A stretch of DNA of 64,000 bases, taken from positions 11,760,321 to 11,824,320 of the forward strand of contig NC_092578.1 of NCBI RefSeq assembly GCF_037975245.1, given 5' to 3'. Below are positions 40,101 through 54,823 of the stretch, piece after piece. A model generated the notes under the pieces. It did not search any database. It was not told the DNA's origin and saw nothing but the letters and a program-made list of their open reading frames with translations. The position numbers and the translations under genes are program-made. The DNA comes from Apostichopus japonicus. Taxonomy: Eukaryota; Echinodermata; Holothuroidea; Aspidochirotida; Stichopodidae. Within the stretch, counting starts at the first letter, position 1. Every line of letters starts with the position of its first letter.

Positions 40101-42267
40101 ATCAATCGAATGTACGGTACCAATCAATCGAATGTGCAATCAGATTAATCGAATGTTCGATACCGATCAATCGAATTTTCGGAACCGATCAATCGATTGT
40201 TCGGTACGGATCAATGGAATGTGCGGTACCGATCAATCGAATGTTCGGTACGGATCAATCGAATGTGCGGTACCGATTAATCGAAAGTGCGTTACCAATC
40301 AATTGAATTTTCGATATCGATCAATCGAATGTGCCCCACCGATCAATCGAATGTGCGGTACTAGTCAATCGAATGTGCGGTACCGATCAATCGAATGTGC
40401 GTTACCGATTAATCGAATGTGCGGTACCGATCAATCGAATGTGCGATACCCATCAATCGAATGTGCGGTACTAATCAATCGAATGTTCGGTACCGATCCT
40501 TCGAATGTGCGCTACCGATCAATAGAATGTGCGGTACCCATCAATCGAAAGTGCAGTCAGACAAATCGAATGTTCGGTACCGATCAATAGAATGTGCGTA
40601 ACCGATCAATAGAATGTGCGGTACCGATCAATCGAATGTACGGTACCGATCAATCGAATGTGCGGTACCGATCAATCGAATGTGCGGTTCTAGTCAATCG
40701 AATGTGCGGTACCGATCAATCGATTGTTCGGTACCCATCAATCGAATGTGCAATCAGATTAATCGAATGTTCGATACCGATCAATCGAATGTGCTTTACC
40801 GATCAATCGAATGTTCGGTACCGATCTATCGAATGTGCGATACCGATCGATCGAATTTGCGGAACCGATCAATCGATTGTTCGGTGCGGATCAATGGAAT
40901 GTGCGGTACCGATCCTTCTAATGTGCGGTACCGATCCTTCTAATGTGCGGTACCGATCAATCGAATGTGCGGTACTAGTCAATCGAATGTGCGGTACCGA
41001 TCAATCGAATGTGCGTTACCGATCAATCGAATGTGCGGTACCGATCAATCGAATGTGCGGTACCGATCAATCGAATGTCGGTACCGATCAATCGAATGTG
41101 CGGTACCGAACAATAGAATGTGCGGTACCGATCAATCGAATGTACGGTACCAATCAATCGAATGTGCGGTACCGATCAATCGAATGTGCGGTACCGATCC
41201 TTCGAATGTGCGGTACCGATCAATTGAAAGTGCGGTACCCATCAATCGAATGTGCGGTACCGATCAATCGAATGTGAGGTACCCATCAATCGAATGTGCA
41301 GTCAGATAAATCGAATGTTCGGTACCGATCAATCGAATGTGCGTTACCGATCTATCGAATGTGCGGTACCGATCGATCGAATGTGCGGCAAAGATCAATC
41401 GAATGTTCGATACCGATAAATCGAATGTTCTGTTCCGATCAATCGAATGTTCGGTACCGATCGATCGAATGTGCAGTACCGATCAATCGAATGTGCGGTA
41501 CCGATTAATCGAAAGTGCGTTACCAATCAATGGAATTTTCGGTATCGATCAATCGAATGTGCCCCACCGATCAATCGAATGTGCGGTACTAGTCAATCGA
41601 ATGTGCGGTACCGATCAATCGAATGTGCGGTACCGATTAATCGAATTAGCGATACCGATCAATCGAATGTGCGGTACCGATCAATCGAATGTTCGGTACC
41701 GATCAATCGAATGTGCAATCAGATTAATCGAATGTTCGATACCGATCGATCGAATTTGCGGAACCGATCAATCGATTATTCGGTGCGGATCAATGGAATG
41801 TGCGGTACCGATCAATAGAATGTGCGGTACCGATCCTTCTAATGTGCGGTACCGATCAATCGAATGTGCGGTACCGATCAATCGAATGTGCGGTACCGAT
41901 CATTCGAATGTTCGGTACCGATCAATCGAATGTTCGGTACCGATCAATCGAATGTGCGGTACCGATCAATCGAATGTGCGTTACCGATCAATCGAATGTG
42001 CGGTACCGATCAATCGAATGTGCGGTACCGATCAATCGAATGTCGGTACCGATCAATCGAATGTGCGGTACCGAACAATAGAATGTGCGGTACCGATCAA
42101 TCGAATGTACGGTACCAATCAATCGAATGTGCGGTACCGATCAATCGAATGTGCGGTACCGATCAATTGAAAGTGCGGTACCCATCAATCGAATGTGCGG
42201 TACCGATCATTCGAATGTTCGGTACCGATCAATCGAATGTGCGGTACCGATCAATCGAATGTGCGGT
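37187..42267 (+). repeat. 5.08-kb duplication Z, copy 2
   Basis: Partner of 31440-36520 at an offset of 5747 bp, with roughly 0.1% divergence by eye and no length change. The match stops near 42267, where copy 1 goes on to a second GATCATTCG unit with ACTAGTC while copy 2 goes on to GATCAATGG and GTGAGGTACCC. From there the sequence follows 39760-39980 at an offset of 2500 bp. Confidence 0.9.
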
Positions 42268-42467
42268 ACCGATCAATGGAATGTGAGGTACCCATCAATC
42301 GAATGTGCAGTCAGATAAATCGAATGTTCGGTACCGATCAATCGAATGTGCGTTACCGATCTATCGAATGTGCGGTACCGATCGATCGAATTTGCGGAAC
42401 CGATCAATCGAATGTGCGGTACCGATTAATCGAAAGTGCGTTACCAATCAATTGAATTTTAGGTATC

Positions 42468-42483
42468 GCACATTCGAATGTGC
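42468..42483. repeat. Perfect 16-bp palindrome from a clustered mutation
   Basis: The sequence GCACATTCGAATGTGC is its own reverse complement. The closest relative (offset 2500, near 39968) and all other cassettes read GATCAATCGAATGTGC here. Three substitutions within six bases turn GATCAATC into GCACATTC, the exact reverse complement of the adjoining GAATGTGC. No other 16-bp perfect palindrome of this kind was noticed in the array. Confidence 0.9.
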
Positions 42484-42891
42484 CCCACCGATCAATCGAA
42501 TGTGCGGTACTAGTCAATCGAATGTGCGGTACCGATCAATCGAATGTTCGGTACCGATCAATCGAATGTGCGGTACCGAACACTAGAATGTGCGGTACCG
42601 ATCAATCGAATGTGCGGTACCAATCAATCGAATGTGCGGTACCGATCAATCGAATGTGCGGTACCGATCCTTCGAATGTGCGGTACCGATCAATTGAAAG
42701 TGCGGTACCCATCAATCGAATGTGCGGTACCGATCATTCGAATGTTCGGTACCGATCAATCGAATGTGCGGTACCGATCAATCGAATGTGCGGTACCGAT
42801 CAATCGAATGTGAGGTACCCATCAATCGAATGTGCAGTCAGATAAATCGAATGTTCGGTACCGATCAATCGAATGTGCGTTACCGATCTAT

Positions 42892-44092
42892 CGAATGTGC
42901 GGTACCGATCAATTGAAAGTGCGGTACCCATCAATCGAATGTGCGGTACCGATCATTCGAATGTTCGGTACCGATCAATCGAATGTGCGGTACCGATCAA
43001 TCGAATGTGAGGTACCGATCCATCGAATGTGAGGTACCCATCAATCGAATGTGCAGTCAGATAAATCGAATGTTCGGTACCGATCAATCGAATGTGCGTT
43101 ACCGATCTATCGAATGTGCGGTACCGATCGATCGAATGTGCGGCAAAGATCAATCGAATGTTCGATACCGATAAATCGAATGTTCTGTTCCGATCAATCG
43201 AATGTTCGGTACCGATCGATCGAATGTGCAGTACCGATCAATCGAATGTGCGGTACCGATTAATCGAAAGTGCGTTACCAATCAATGGAATTTTCGGTAT
43301 CGATCAATCGAATGTGACCCACCGATCAATCGAATGTGCGGTACTAGTCAATCGAATGTGCGGTACCGATCAATCGAATGTGCGGTACCGATTAATCGAA
43401 TTAGCGATACCGATCAATCGAATGTGCGGTACCGATCAATCGAATGTTCGGTACCGATGAATCGAATGTGCGGTACCCATCAATCGAAAGTGCAGTCAGA
43501 CAAATCGAATGTTCGGTACCGATCAATAGAATGTGCGTAACCGATCAATACAATGTGCGGTACCGATCAATCAAATATACGGTACCGATCAATCGAATGT
43601 GCGAAACCGATCAATAGACTGTTCGGTCCCGATTATCGAATGTGTGGTACCAATCAATCGAATGTTCGGTACCGATCAATCGAAAGTGCGTAACCGATCA
43701 ATCGAATGTTCGGTACCGATCTATCGAATGTTCGGTACCGATCAATCGAATGTGCAATACCGATCAATCGAATATGCGATACCCATCAATCGAAAGTGCG
43801 GTACCGATCAATCGAATGTGCGGTACCGATCATTCGAATGTTCGGTACCGATCAATGGAATGTGCGGTACTAGTCAATCGAATGTGCGGTACCGATCAAT
43901 CGAATGTGCGTTACCGATCAATCGAATGTGCGGTACCGATCAATCGAATGTTCGGTACCGATCAATCGAATGTTCGGTACCGATCAATCGAATGTGCGGT
44001 ACCGAACAATAGAATGTGCGGTACCGATCAATCGAATGTACGGTACCAATCAATCGAATGTGCGGTACCGATCAATCGAATGTGCGGTACCG
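42892..44092 (+). repeat. 1.2-kb block, partner of 47301-48501 (offset 4409)
   Basis: The order of variant units matches 47301-48501 at a constant offset of 4409 bp. Differences include a local change near 43008-43028 (GTGAGGTACCGATCCATCG here) and, in the partner, CAAGACAATG near 47955 and CAATAATCG near 47339. The right end is marked here by GATCCTTCG and in the partner by GATTAATGGAATTTTCGG. Confidence 0.83.
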
Positions 44093-44944
44093 ATCCTTCG
44101 AATGTGCGGTACCGATCAATCGAAAGTGCGGTACCCATCAATCGAATGTGCGGTACCGATCATTCGAATGTTCGGTACCGATCAATCGAATGTGCGGTAC
44201 CGATCAATCGAATGTGCGGTACCGATCAATCGAATGTGAGGTACCCATCAATCGAATGTGCAGTCAGATAAATCGAATGTTCGGTACCGATCAATCGAAT
44301 GTGCGTTACCGATCTATCGAATGTGCGGTACCGATCGATCGAATGTGCGGCAAAGATCAATCGAATGTTCGATACCGATAAATCGAATGTTCTGTTCCGA
44401 TCAATCGAATGTTCGGTACCGATCGATCGAATGTGCAGTACCGATCAATCGAATGTGCGTTACCGATCGATCGAATGTGCCTTACCGATCAATCGAATTT
44501 GCGGTACCCATCAATCAAATGTGCGGTACCGATCAATCGAATGTGCGGTAACGATCAATCGAATGTGCGGTACCGATCAATCGAATGTGCGGTTCTAGTC
44601 AATCGAATGTGCGGTACCGATCAATCGAATGTTCGGTACCCATCAATCGAATGTGCAATCAGATTAATCGAATGTTCGATACCGATCAATCGAATTTTCG
44701 GAACCGATCAATCGATTGTTCGGTACGGATCAATGGAATGTGCGGTACCGATCAATCGAATGTTCGGTACGGATCAATCGAATGTGCGGTACCGATTAAT
44801 CGAAAGTGCGTTACCAATCAATTGAATTTTCGGTATCGATCAATCGAATGTGCCCCACCGATCAATCGAATGTGCGGTACTAGTCAATCGAATGTGCCCC
44901 ACCGATCAATCGAATGTGCGTTACCGATTAATCGAATGTGCGGT

Positions 44945-47900
44945 ACCGATCAATCGAATGTGCGATACCCATCAATCGAATGTGCGGTACTAATCAATCG
45001 AATGTTCGGTACCGATCCTTCGAATGTGCGCTACCGATCAATAGAATGTGCGGTACCCATCAATCGAAAGTGCAGTCAGACAAATCGAATGTTCGGTACC
45101 GATCAATAGAATGTGCGTAACCGATCAATAGAATGTGCGGTACCGATCAATCGAATGTACGGTACCGATCAATCGAATGTGCGGTACCGATCAATCGAAT
45201 GTGCGGTTCTAGTCAATCGAATGTGCGGTACCGATCAATCGATTGTTCGGTACCCATCAATCGAATGTGCAATCAGATTAATCGAATGTTCGATACCGAT
45301 CAATCGAATGTGCTTTACCGATCAATCGAATGTTCGGTACCGATCTATCGAATGTGCGATACCGATCGATCGAATTTGCGGAACCGATCAATCGATTGTT
45401 CGGTGCGGATCAATGGAATGTGCGGTACCGATCCTTCTAATGTGCGGTACCGATCCTTCTAATGTGCGGTACCGATCAATCGAATGTGCGGTATTAGTCA
45501 ATCGAATGTGCGGTACCGATCAATCGAATGTGCGTTACCGATCAATCGAATGTGCGGTACCGATCAATCGAATGTGCGGTACCGATCAATCGAATGTCGG
45601 TACCGATCAATCGAATGTGCGGTACCGAACAATAGAATGTGCGGTACCGATCAATCGAATGTACGGTACCAATCAATCGAATGTGCGGTACCGATCAATC
45701 GAATGTGCGGTACCGATCCTTCGAATGTGCGGTACCGATCAATTGAAAGTGCGGTACCCATCAATCGAATGTGCGGTACCGATCAATCGAATGTGAGGTA
45801 CCCATCAATCGAATGTGCAGTCAGATAAATCGAATGTTCGGTACCGATCAATCGAATGTGCGTTACCGATCTATCGAATGTGCGGTACCGATCGATCGAA
45901 TGTGCGGCAAAGATCAATCGAATGTTCGATACCGATAAATCGAATGTTCTGTTCCGATCAATCGAATGTTCGGTACCGATCGATCGAATGTGCAGTACCG
46001 ATCAATCGAATGTGCGGTACCGATTAATCGAAAGTGCGTTACCAATCAATGGAATTTTCGGTATCGATCAATCGAATGTGCCCCACCGATCAATCGAATG
46101 TGCGGTACTAGTCAATCGAATGTGCGGTACCGATCAATCGAATGTGCGGTACCGATTAATCGAATTAGCGATACCGATCAATCGAATGTGCGGTACCGAT
46201 CAATCGAATGTTCGGTACCGATCAATCGAATGTGCAATCAGATTAATCGAATGTTCGATACCGATCAATCGAATTTGCGGAACCGATCAATCGATTGTTC
46301 GGTACGGATCAATGGAATGTGCGGTACCGATCAATCGAATGTTCGGTACGGATCAATCGAATGTGCGGTACCGATTAATCGAAAGTGCGTTACCAATCAA
46401 TTGAATTTTCGGTATCGATCAATCGAATGTGCCCCACCGATCAATCGAATGTGCGGTACTAGTCAATCGAATGTGCGGTACCGATCAATCGAATGTGCGT
46501 TACCGATCAATCGAATGTGCGGTACCGATCAATCGAATGTGCGATACCCATCAATCGAATGTGCGGTACTAATCAATCGAATGTTCGGTACCGATCAATA
46601 GAATGTGCGCTACCGATCAATAGAATGTGCGGTACCCATCAATCGAAAGTGCAGTCAGACAAATCGAATGTTCGGTACCGATCAATAGAATGTGCGTAAC
46701 CGATCAATAGAATGTGCGGTACCGATCAATCGAATGTGCGGTTCTAGTCAATCGAATGTGCGGTACCGATCAATCGAATGTTCGGTACCCATCAATCGAA
46801 TGTGCAATCAGATTAATCGAATGTTCGATACCGATCAATCGAATGTGCGTAACCGATCAATCGAATATTCGGTACCGATCTATCGAATGTGCGATACCGA
46901 TCGATCGAATTTGCGGAACCGATCAATCGATTGTTCGGTGCGGATCAATGGAATGTGCGGTACCGATCAATAGAATGTGCGGTACCGATCCTTCTAATGT
47001 GCGGTACCGATCAATCGAATGTGCGGTACCGATCATTCGAATGTTCGGTACCGATCAATCGAATGTGCGGTACTAGTCAATCGAATGTGCGGAACCGATC
47101 AATCGAATGTGCGTTACCGATCAATCGAATGTGCGGTACCGATCAATCGAATGTGCGGTACCGATCAATCGAATGTCGGTACCGATCAATCGAATGTGCG
47201 GTACCGAACAATAGAATGTTCGGTACCGATCAATCGAATGTACGGTACCAATCAATCGAATGTGCGGTACCGATCAATCGAATGTGCGGTACCGATCCTT
47301 CGAATGTGCGGTACCGATCAATTGAAAGTGCGGTACCCAATAATCGAATGTGCGGTACCGATCATTCGAATGTTCGGTACCGATCAATCGAATGTGCGGT
47401 ACCGATCAATCGAATGTGCGGTACCGATCAATCGAATGTGAGGTACCCATCAATCGAATGTGCAGTCAGATAAATCGAATGTTCGGTACCGATCAATCGA
47501 ATGTGCGTTACCGATCTATCGAATGTGCGGTACCGATCGATCGAATGTGCGGCAAAGATCAATCGAATGTTCGATACCGATAAATCGAATGTTCTGTTCC
47601 GATCAATCGAATGTTCGGTACCGATCGATCGAATGTGCAGTACCGATCAATCGAATGTGCGGTACCGATTAATCGAAAGTGCGTTACCAATCAATGGAAT
47701 TTTCGGTATCGATCAATCGAATGTGCCCCACCGATCAATCGAATGTGCGGTACTAGTCAATCGAATGTGCGGTACCGATCAATCGAATGTGCGGTACCGA
47801 TTAATCGAATGTTCGATACCGATCAATCGAATGTGCGGTACCGATCAATCGAATGTTCGGTACCGATCAATCGAATGTGCGGTACCCATCAATCGAAAGT

Positions 47901-47999
47901 GCAGTCAGACAAATCGAATGTTCGGTACCGATCAATAGAATGTGCGTAACCGATCAAGACAATGTGCGGTACCGATCAATCAAATATACGGTACCGATC
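44945..47999 (+). repeat. 3.05-kb block, long-range partner of 56899-59997
   Basis: The offset is 11,954 bp at the left, 11,976 bp after about 45800 and 11,998 bp after about 47000; each step is exactly one 22-bp unit. Variant order is otherwise the same, including the 21-bp unit GAATGTCGGTACC (45597 and 57549) and the double GATCCTTCTAATG pair (45430 and 57386). Between 45690 and 45800 the two copies differ by rearranged units. The copies are separated by about 9 kb of other blocks. Confidence 0.85.
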
Positions 48000-48501
48000 A
48001 ATCGAATGTGCGAAACCGATCAATAGAATATTCGGTCCCGATCATCGAATTTGTGGTACCAATCAATCGAATGTTCGGTACCGATCAATCGAAAGTGCGT
48101 AACCGATCAATCGAATGTTCGGTACCGATCTATCGAATGTTCGGTACCGATCAATCGAATGTGCAATACCGATCAATCGAATATGCGATACCCATCAATC
48201 GAAAGTGCGGTACCGATCAATCGAATGTGCGGTACCGATCATTCGAATGTTCGGTACCGATCAATGGAATGTGCGGTACTAGTCAATCGAATGTGCGGTA
48301 CCGATCAATCGAATGTGCGTTACCGATCAATCGAATGTGCGGTACCGATCAATCGAATGTTCGGTACCGATCAATCGAATGTTCGGTACCGATCAATCGA
48401 ATGTGCGGTACCGAACAATAGAATGTGCGGTACCGATCAATCGAATGTACGGTACCAATCAATCGAATGTGCGGTACCGATCAATCGAATGTGCGGTACC
48501 G
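47301..48501 (+). repeat. 1.2-kb block, partner of 42892-44092; its end also copied at 52630-53030
   Basis: It matches 42892-44092 at an offset of 4409 bp. Its right part (about 48130-48530) also matches 52630-53030 at an offset of 4500 bp. Three overlapping relationships therefore meet here, which shows that blocks were cut and rejoined several times. Confidence 0.8.
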
Positions 48502-48796
48502 ATTAATGGAATTTTCGGTATCGATCAATCGAATGTGCCCCACCGATCAATCGAATATGCGGTACTAGTCAATCGAATGTGCGGTACCGATCAATCGAAT
48601 GTGCGGTACCGATTAATCGAATTAGCGATACCGATCAATCGAATGTGCGGTACCGATCAATCGAATGTGCGGTACCCATCAATCGAAAGTGCAGTCAGAC
48701 AAATCGAATGTTCGGTACCGATCAATCGAATGTGCGTAACCGATCAATAGAATGTGCGGTACCGATCAATCGAATGTTCGGTACCGATCAATCGAA

Positions 48797-50651
48797 AGTG
48801 CGTAACCGATCAATCGAATGTTCGGTACCGATCTATCGAATGTTCGGTACCGATCAATCGAATGTGCGTTACCGATCAATCGAATGTGCGGTACCGATCA
48901 ATCGAATGTTCGGTACCGATCAATCGAATGTTCGGTACCGATCAATCGAATGTGCGGTACCGAACAATAGAATGTGCGGTACCGATCAATCGAATGTACG
49001 GTACCAATCAATCGAATGTGCGGTACCGATCAATCGAATGTGCGGTACCGATCCTTCGAATGTGCGGTACCGATCAATCGAAAGTGCGGTACCCATCAAT
49101 CGAATGTGCGGTACCGATCATTCGAATGTTCGGTACCGATCAATCGAATGTGCGGTACCGATCAATCGAATGTGCGGTACCGATCAATCGAATGTGAGGT
49201 ACCCATCAATCGAATGTGCAGTCAGATAAATCGAATGTTCGGTACCGATCAATCGAATGTGCGTTACCGATCTATCGAATGTGCGGTACCGATCGATCGA
49301 ATGTGCGGCAAAGATCAATCGAATGTTCGATACCGATAAATCGAATGTTCTGTTCCGATCAATCGAATGTTCGGTACCGATCGATCGAATGTGCAGTACC
49401 GATCAAACGAATGTGCGTTACCGATCGATCGAATGTGCCTTACCGATCAATCGAATTTGCGGTACCCATCAATCAAATGTGCGGTACCGATCAATCGAAT
49501 GTGCGGTAACGATCAATCGAATGTGCGGTACCGATCAATCGAATGTGCGGTTCTAGTCAATCGAATGTGCGGTACCGATCAATCGAATGTTCGGTACCCA
49601 TCAATCGAATGTGCAATCAGATTAATCGAATGTTCGATACCGATCAATCGAATTTGCGGAACCGATCAATCGATTGTTCGGTACGGATCAATGGAATGTG
49701 CGGTACCGATCAATCGAATGTTCGGTACGGATCAATCGAATGTGCGGTACCGATTAATCGAAAGTGCGTTACCAATCAATTGAATTTTCGGTATCGATCA
49801 ATCGAATGTGCCCCACCGATCAATCGAATGTGCGGTACTAGTCAATCGAATGTGCCCCACCGATCAATCGAATGTGCGTTACCGATCAATCGAATGTGCG
49901 GTACCGATCAATCGAATGTGCGATACCCATCAATCGAATGTGCGGTACTAATCAATCGAATGTGCGGTACCGAACAATAGAATGTGCGGTACCGATCAAT
50001 CGAATGTACGGTACCAATCAATCGAATGTGCGGTACCGATCAATCGAATTTGCGGTACCGATCCTTCGAATATGCGGTACCGATCAATCGAAAGTGCGGT
50101 ACCCATCAATCGAATGTGCGGTACCGATCATTCGAATGTTCGGTACCGATCAATCGAATGTGCGGTACCGATCAATCGAATGTGCGGTACCGATCAATCG
50201 AATGTGAGGTACCCATCAATCGAATGTGCAGTCAGATAAATCGAATGTTCGGTACCGATCAATCGAATGTGCGTTACCGATCTATCGAATGTGCGGTACC
50301 GATCGATCGAATGTGCGGCAAAGATCAATCGAATGTTCGATACCGATAAATCGAATGTTCTGTTCCGATCAATCGAATGTTCGGTACCGATCGATCGAAT
50401 GTGCAGTACCGATCAATCGAATGTGCGGTACCGATTAATCGAAAGTGCGTTACCAATCAATTGAATTTTCGGTATCGATCAATCGAATGTGCCCCACCGA
50501 TCAATCGAATGTGCGGTACTAGTCAATCGAATGTGCGGTACCGATCAATCGAATGTGCGGTACCGATTAATCGAATTAGCGATACCGATCAATCGAATGT
50601 GCGGTACCGATCAATCGAATGTTCGGTACCGATCAATCGAATGTGCGGTAC
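48797..50651 (+). repeat. 1.85-kb block, partner of 53034-54823
   Basis: The offset is 4237 bp up to about 49555/53793 and 4172 bp afterwards. The change of 65 bp (three units less one base) is a deletion in the right copy that removes the CCCATC and CAATCAGATTAATCG units and joins ACTAGTC-type sequence to GTTCGATACC. Part of this block (about 48880-49530) is also found at 51030-51680 at an offset of 2151 bp. Confidence 0.83.
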
Positions 50652-51862
50652 CCATCAATCGAAAGTGCAGTCAGACAAATCGAATGTTCGGTACCGATCA
50701 ATAGAATGTGCGTAACCGATCAATAGAATGTGCGGTACCGATCAATCAAATATACGGTTCTAGTCAATCGAATGAGCGGTACCGATCAATCGAATGTTCG
50801 GTACCCATCAATCGAATGTGCAATCAGATTAATCGAATGTTCGGTACCGATCAATCGAATGTGCGATACCGATCAATCGAATATGCGATACCCATCAATC
50901 GAAAGTGCGGTACCGATCAATCGAATGTGCGGTACCGATCATTCGAATGTTCGGTACCGATCAATCGAATGTGCGGTACTAGTCAATCGAATGTGCGGTA
51001 CCGATCAATCGAATGTGCGTTACCGATCAATCGAATGTGCGGTACCGATCAATCGAATGTGCGGTACCGATCAATCGAATGTTCGGTACCGATCAATCGA
51101 ATGTGCGGTACCGAACAATAGAATGTGCGGTACCGATCAATCGAATGTACGGTACCAATCAATCGAATGTGCGGTACCGATCAATCGAATGTGCGGTACC
51201 GATCCTTCGAATGTGCGGTACCGATCAATCGAAAGTGCGGTACCCATCAATCGAATGTGCGGTACCGATCATTCGAATGTTCGGTACCGATCAATCGAAT
51301 GTGCGGTACCGATCAATCGAATGTGCGGTACCGATCAATCGAATGTGAGGTACCCATCAATCGAATGTGCAGTCAGATAAATCGAATGTTCGGTACCGAT
51401 CAATCGAATGTGCGTTACCGATCTATCGAATGTGCGGTACCGATCGATCGAATGTGCGGCAAAGATCAATCGAATGTTCGATACCGATAAATCGAATGTT
51501 CTGTTCCGATCAATCGAATGTTCGGTACCGATCGATCGAATGTGCAGTACCGATCAATCGAATGTGCGTTACCGATCGATCGAATGTGCCTTACCGATCA
51601 ATCGAATTTGCGGTACCCATCAATCAAATGTGCGGTACCGATCAATCGAATGTGCGGTAACGATCAATCGAATGTGCGGTACCGATTAATCGAAAGTGCG
51701 TTACCAATTAATTGAATTTTCGGAATCGATCAATCGAATGTGCCCCACCGATCAATCGAATGTGCGGTACTAGTCAATCGAATGTGCGGTACCGATCAAT
51801 CGAATTTGCGTTACCGATCAATCGAATGTGCGGTACCGATCAATCGAATGTGCGATACCCAT

Positions 51863-52614
51863 CAATCGAATGTGCGGTACTAATCAATCGAATGTTCGGT
51901 ACCGATCAATAGAATGTGCGCTACCGATCAATAGAATGTGCGGTACCCATCAATCGAAAGTGCAGTCAGACAAATCGAATGTTCGGTACCGATCAATAGA
52001 ATGTGCGTAACCGATCAATAGAATGTGCGGTACCGATCAATCGAATGTACGGTACCGATCAATCGAATGTGCGGTACCGATCAATCGAATGTGCGGTTCT
52101 AGTCAATCGAATGTGCGGTGCCCATCAATCGAATGTTCGGTACCCATCAATCGAATGTGCAATCAGATTAATCGAATGTTCGATACCGATCAATCGAATG
52201 TGCGTTACCGATCAATCGAATGTTCGGTACCGATCTATCGAATGTGCGATACCGATCGATCGAATTTGCGGAACCGATCAATCGATTGTTCGGTGCGGAT
52301 CAATAGAATGTGCGGTACCGATCTATCGAATGTGCGGTACCGATCCTTCTAATGTGCGGTACCGATCAATCGAATGTGCGGTACCGATCAATCGAATGTG
52401 CGGTAGAGATCAATCGAATGTGCGGTACCGATCAATCGAATGTGCTGTTCTAGTCAACCGAATGAGCGGTACCGATCAATCGAATGTTCGGTACCCATCA
52501 ATCGAATGTGCAATCAGATTAATCGAATGTTCGATACCGATCAATCGAATGTGCGTTACCGATCAATCGAATGTTCGGTACCGATCTATCGAATGTGCGA
52601 TACCGATCGATCGA
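51863..52614 (+). repeat. 752-bp block, partner of 55070-55821 (offset 3207)
   Basis: Unit order matches 55070-55821 without an indel, including the rare GTGCTGTTCTAGTCAACCG and GTAGAGATC units (52403 and 55610). A visible difference is GGTGCCCATC near 52119 against GGTACCGATC near 55326. Confidence 0.82.
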
Positions 52615-53033
52615 ATGTTCGGTACCGATCAATCGAATGTTCGGTACCGATCAATCGAATGTGCAATACCGATCAATCGAATATGCGATACCCATCAATC
52701 GAAAGTGCGGTACCGATCAATCGAATGTGCGGTACCGATCATTCGAATGTTCGGTACCGATCAATGGAATGTGCGGTACTAGTCAATCGAATGTGCGGTA
52801 CCGATCAATCGAATGTGCGTTACCGATCAATCGAATGTGCGGTACCGATCAATCGAATGTTCGGTACCGATCAATCGAATGTTCGGTACCGATCAATCGA
52901 ATGTGCGGTACCGAACAATAGAATGTGCGGTACCGATCAATCGAATGTACGGTACCAATCAATCGAATGTGCGGTACCGATCAATCGAATGTGCGGTACC
53001 GATTAATGGAATTTTCGGTATCGATCAATCGAA

Positions 53034-54823
53034 TGTGCGTAACCGATCAATCGAATGTTCGGTACCGATCTATCGAATGTTCGGTACCGATCAATCGAAT
53101 GTGCGTTACCGATCAATCGAATGTGCGGTACCGATCAATCGAATGTTCGGTACCGATCAATCGAATGTTCGGTACCGATCAATCGAATGTGCGGTACCGA
53201 ACAATAAAATGTGCGGTACCGATCAATCGAATGTACGGTACCAATCAATCGAATGTGCGGTACCGATCAATCGAATGTGCGGTACCGATCCTTCGAATGT
53301 GCGGTACCGATCAATCGAAAGTGCGGTACCCATCAATCGAATGTGCGGTACCGATCATTCGAATGTTCGGTACCGATCAATCGAATGTGCGGTACCGATC
53401 AATCGAATGTGCGGTACCGATCAATCGAATGTGAGGTACCCATCAATCGAATGTGCAGTCAGATAAATCGAATGTTCGGTACCGATCAATCGAATGTGCG
53501 TTACCGATCTATCGAATGTGCGGTACCGATCGATCGAATGTGCGGCAAAGATCAATCGAATGTTCGATACCGATAAATCGAATGTTCTGTTCCGATCAAT
53601 CGAATGTTCGGTACCGATCGATCGAATGTGTAGTACCGATCAATCGAATGTGCGTTACCGATCGATCGAATGTGCCTTACCGATCAATCGAATTTGCGGT
53701 ACCCATCAATCAAATGTGCGGTACCGATCAATCGAATGTGCGGTAACGATCAATCGAATGTGCGGTACCGATCAATCGAATGTGCGGTTCTAGTCAATCG
53801 AATGTTCGATACCGATCAATCGAATTTGCGGAACCGATCAATCGATTGTTCGGTACGGATCAATGGAATGTGCGGTACCGATCAATCGAATGTTCGGTAC
53901 GGATCAATCGAATGTGCGGTACCGATTAATCGAAAGTGCGTTACCAATCAATTGAATTTTCGGTATCGATCAATCGAATGTGCCCCACCGATCAATCGAA
54001 TGTGCGGTACTAGTCAATCGAATGTGCCCCACCGATCAATCGAATGTGCGTTACCGATCAATCGAATGTGCGGTACCGATCAATCGAATGTGCGATACCC
54101 ATCAATCGAATGTGCGGTACTAATCAATCGAATGTGCGGTACCGAACAATAGAATGTGCGGTACCGATCAATCGAATGTACGGTACCAATCAATCGAATG
54201 TGCGGTACCGATCAATCGAATTTGCGGTACCGATCCTTCGAATATGCGGTACCGATCAATCGAAAGTGCGGTACCCATCAATCGAATGTGCGGTACCGAT
54301 CATTCGAATGTTCGGTACCGATCAATCGAATGTGCGGTACCGATCAATCGAATGTGCGGTACCGATCAATCGAATGTGAGGTACCCATCAATCGAATGTG
54401 CAGTCAGATAAATCAAATGTTCGGTACCGATCAATCGAATGTGCGTTACCGATCTATCGAATGTGCGGTACCGATCGATCGAATGTGCGGCAAAGATCAA
54501 TCGAATGTTCGATACCGATAAATCGAATGTTCTGTTCCGATCAATCGAATGTTCGGTACCGATCGATCGAATGTGCAGTACCGATCAATCGAATGTGCGG
54601 TACCAATTAATCGAAAGTGCGTTACCAATCAATGGAATTTTCGGTATCGATCAATCGAATGTGCCCCACCGATCAATCGAATGTGCGGTACTAGTCAATC
54701 GAATGTGCGGTACCGATCAATCGAATGTGCGGTACCGATTAATCGAATTAGCGATACCGATCAATCGAATGTGCGGTACCGGTCAATCGAATGTTCGGTA
54801 CCGATCAATCGAATGTGCGGTAC
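53034..54823 (+). repeat. Copy of 48797-50651 with a 65-bp deletion
   Basis: Right member of the pair described at 48797-50651. The deletion junction is at about 53794. The copy keeps the rare GAATTTGCGG/GATCCTTCGAATATG pair (54218-54246, equal to 50046-50074). Confidence 0.83.
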
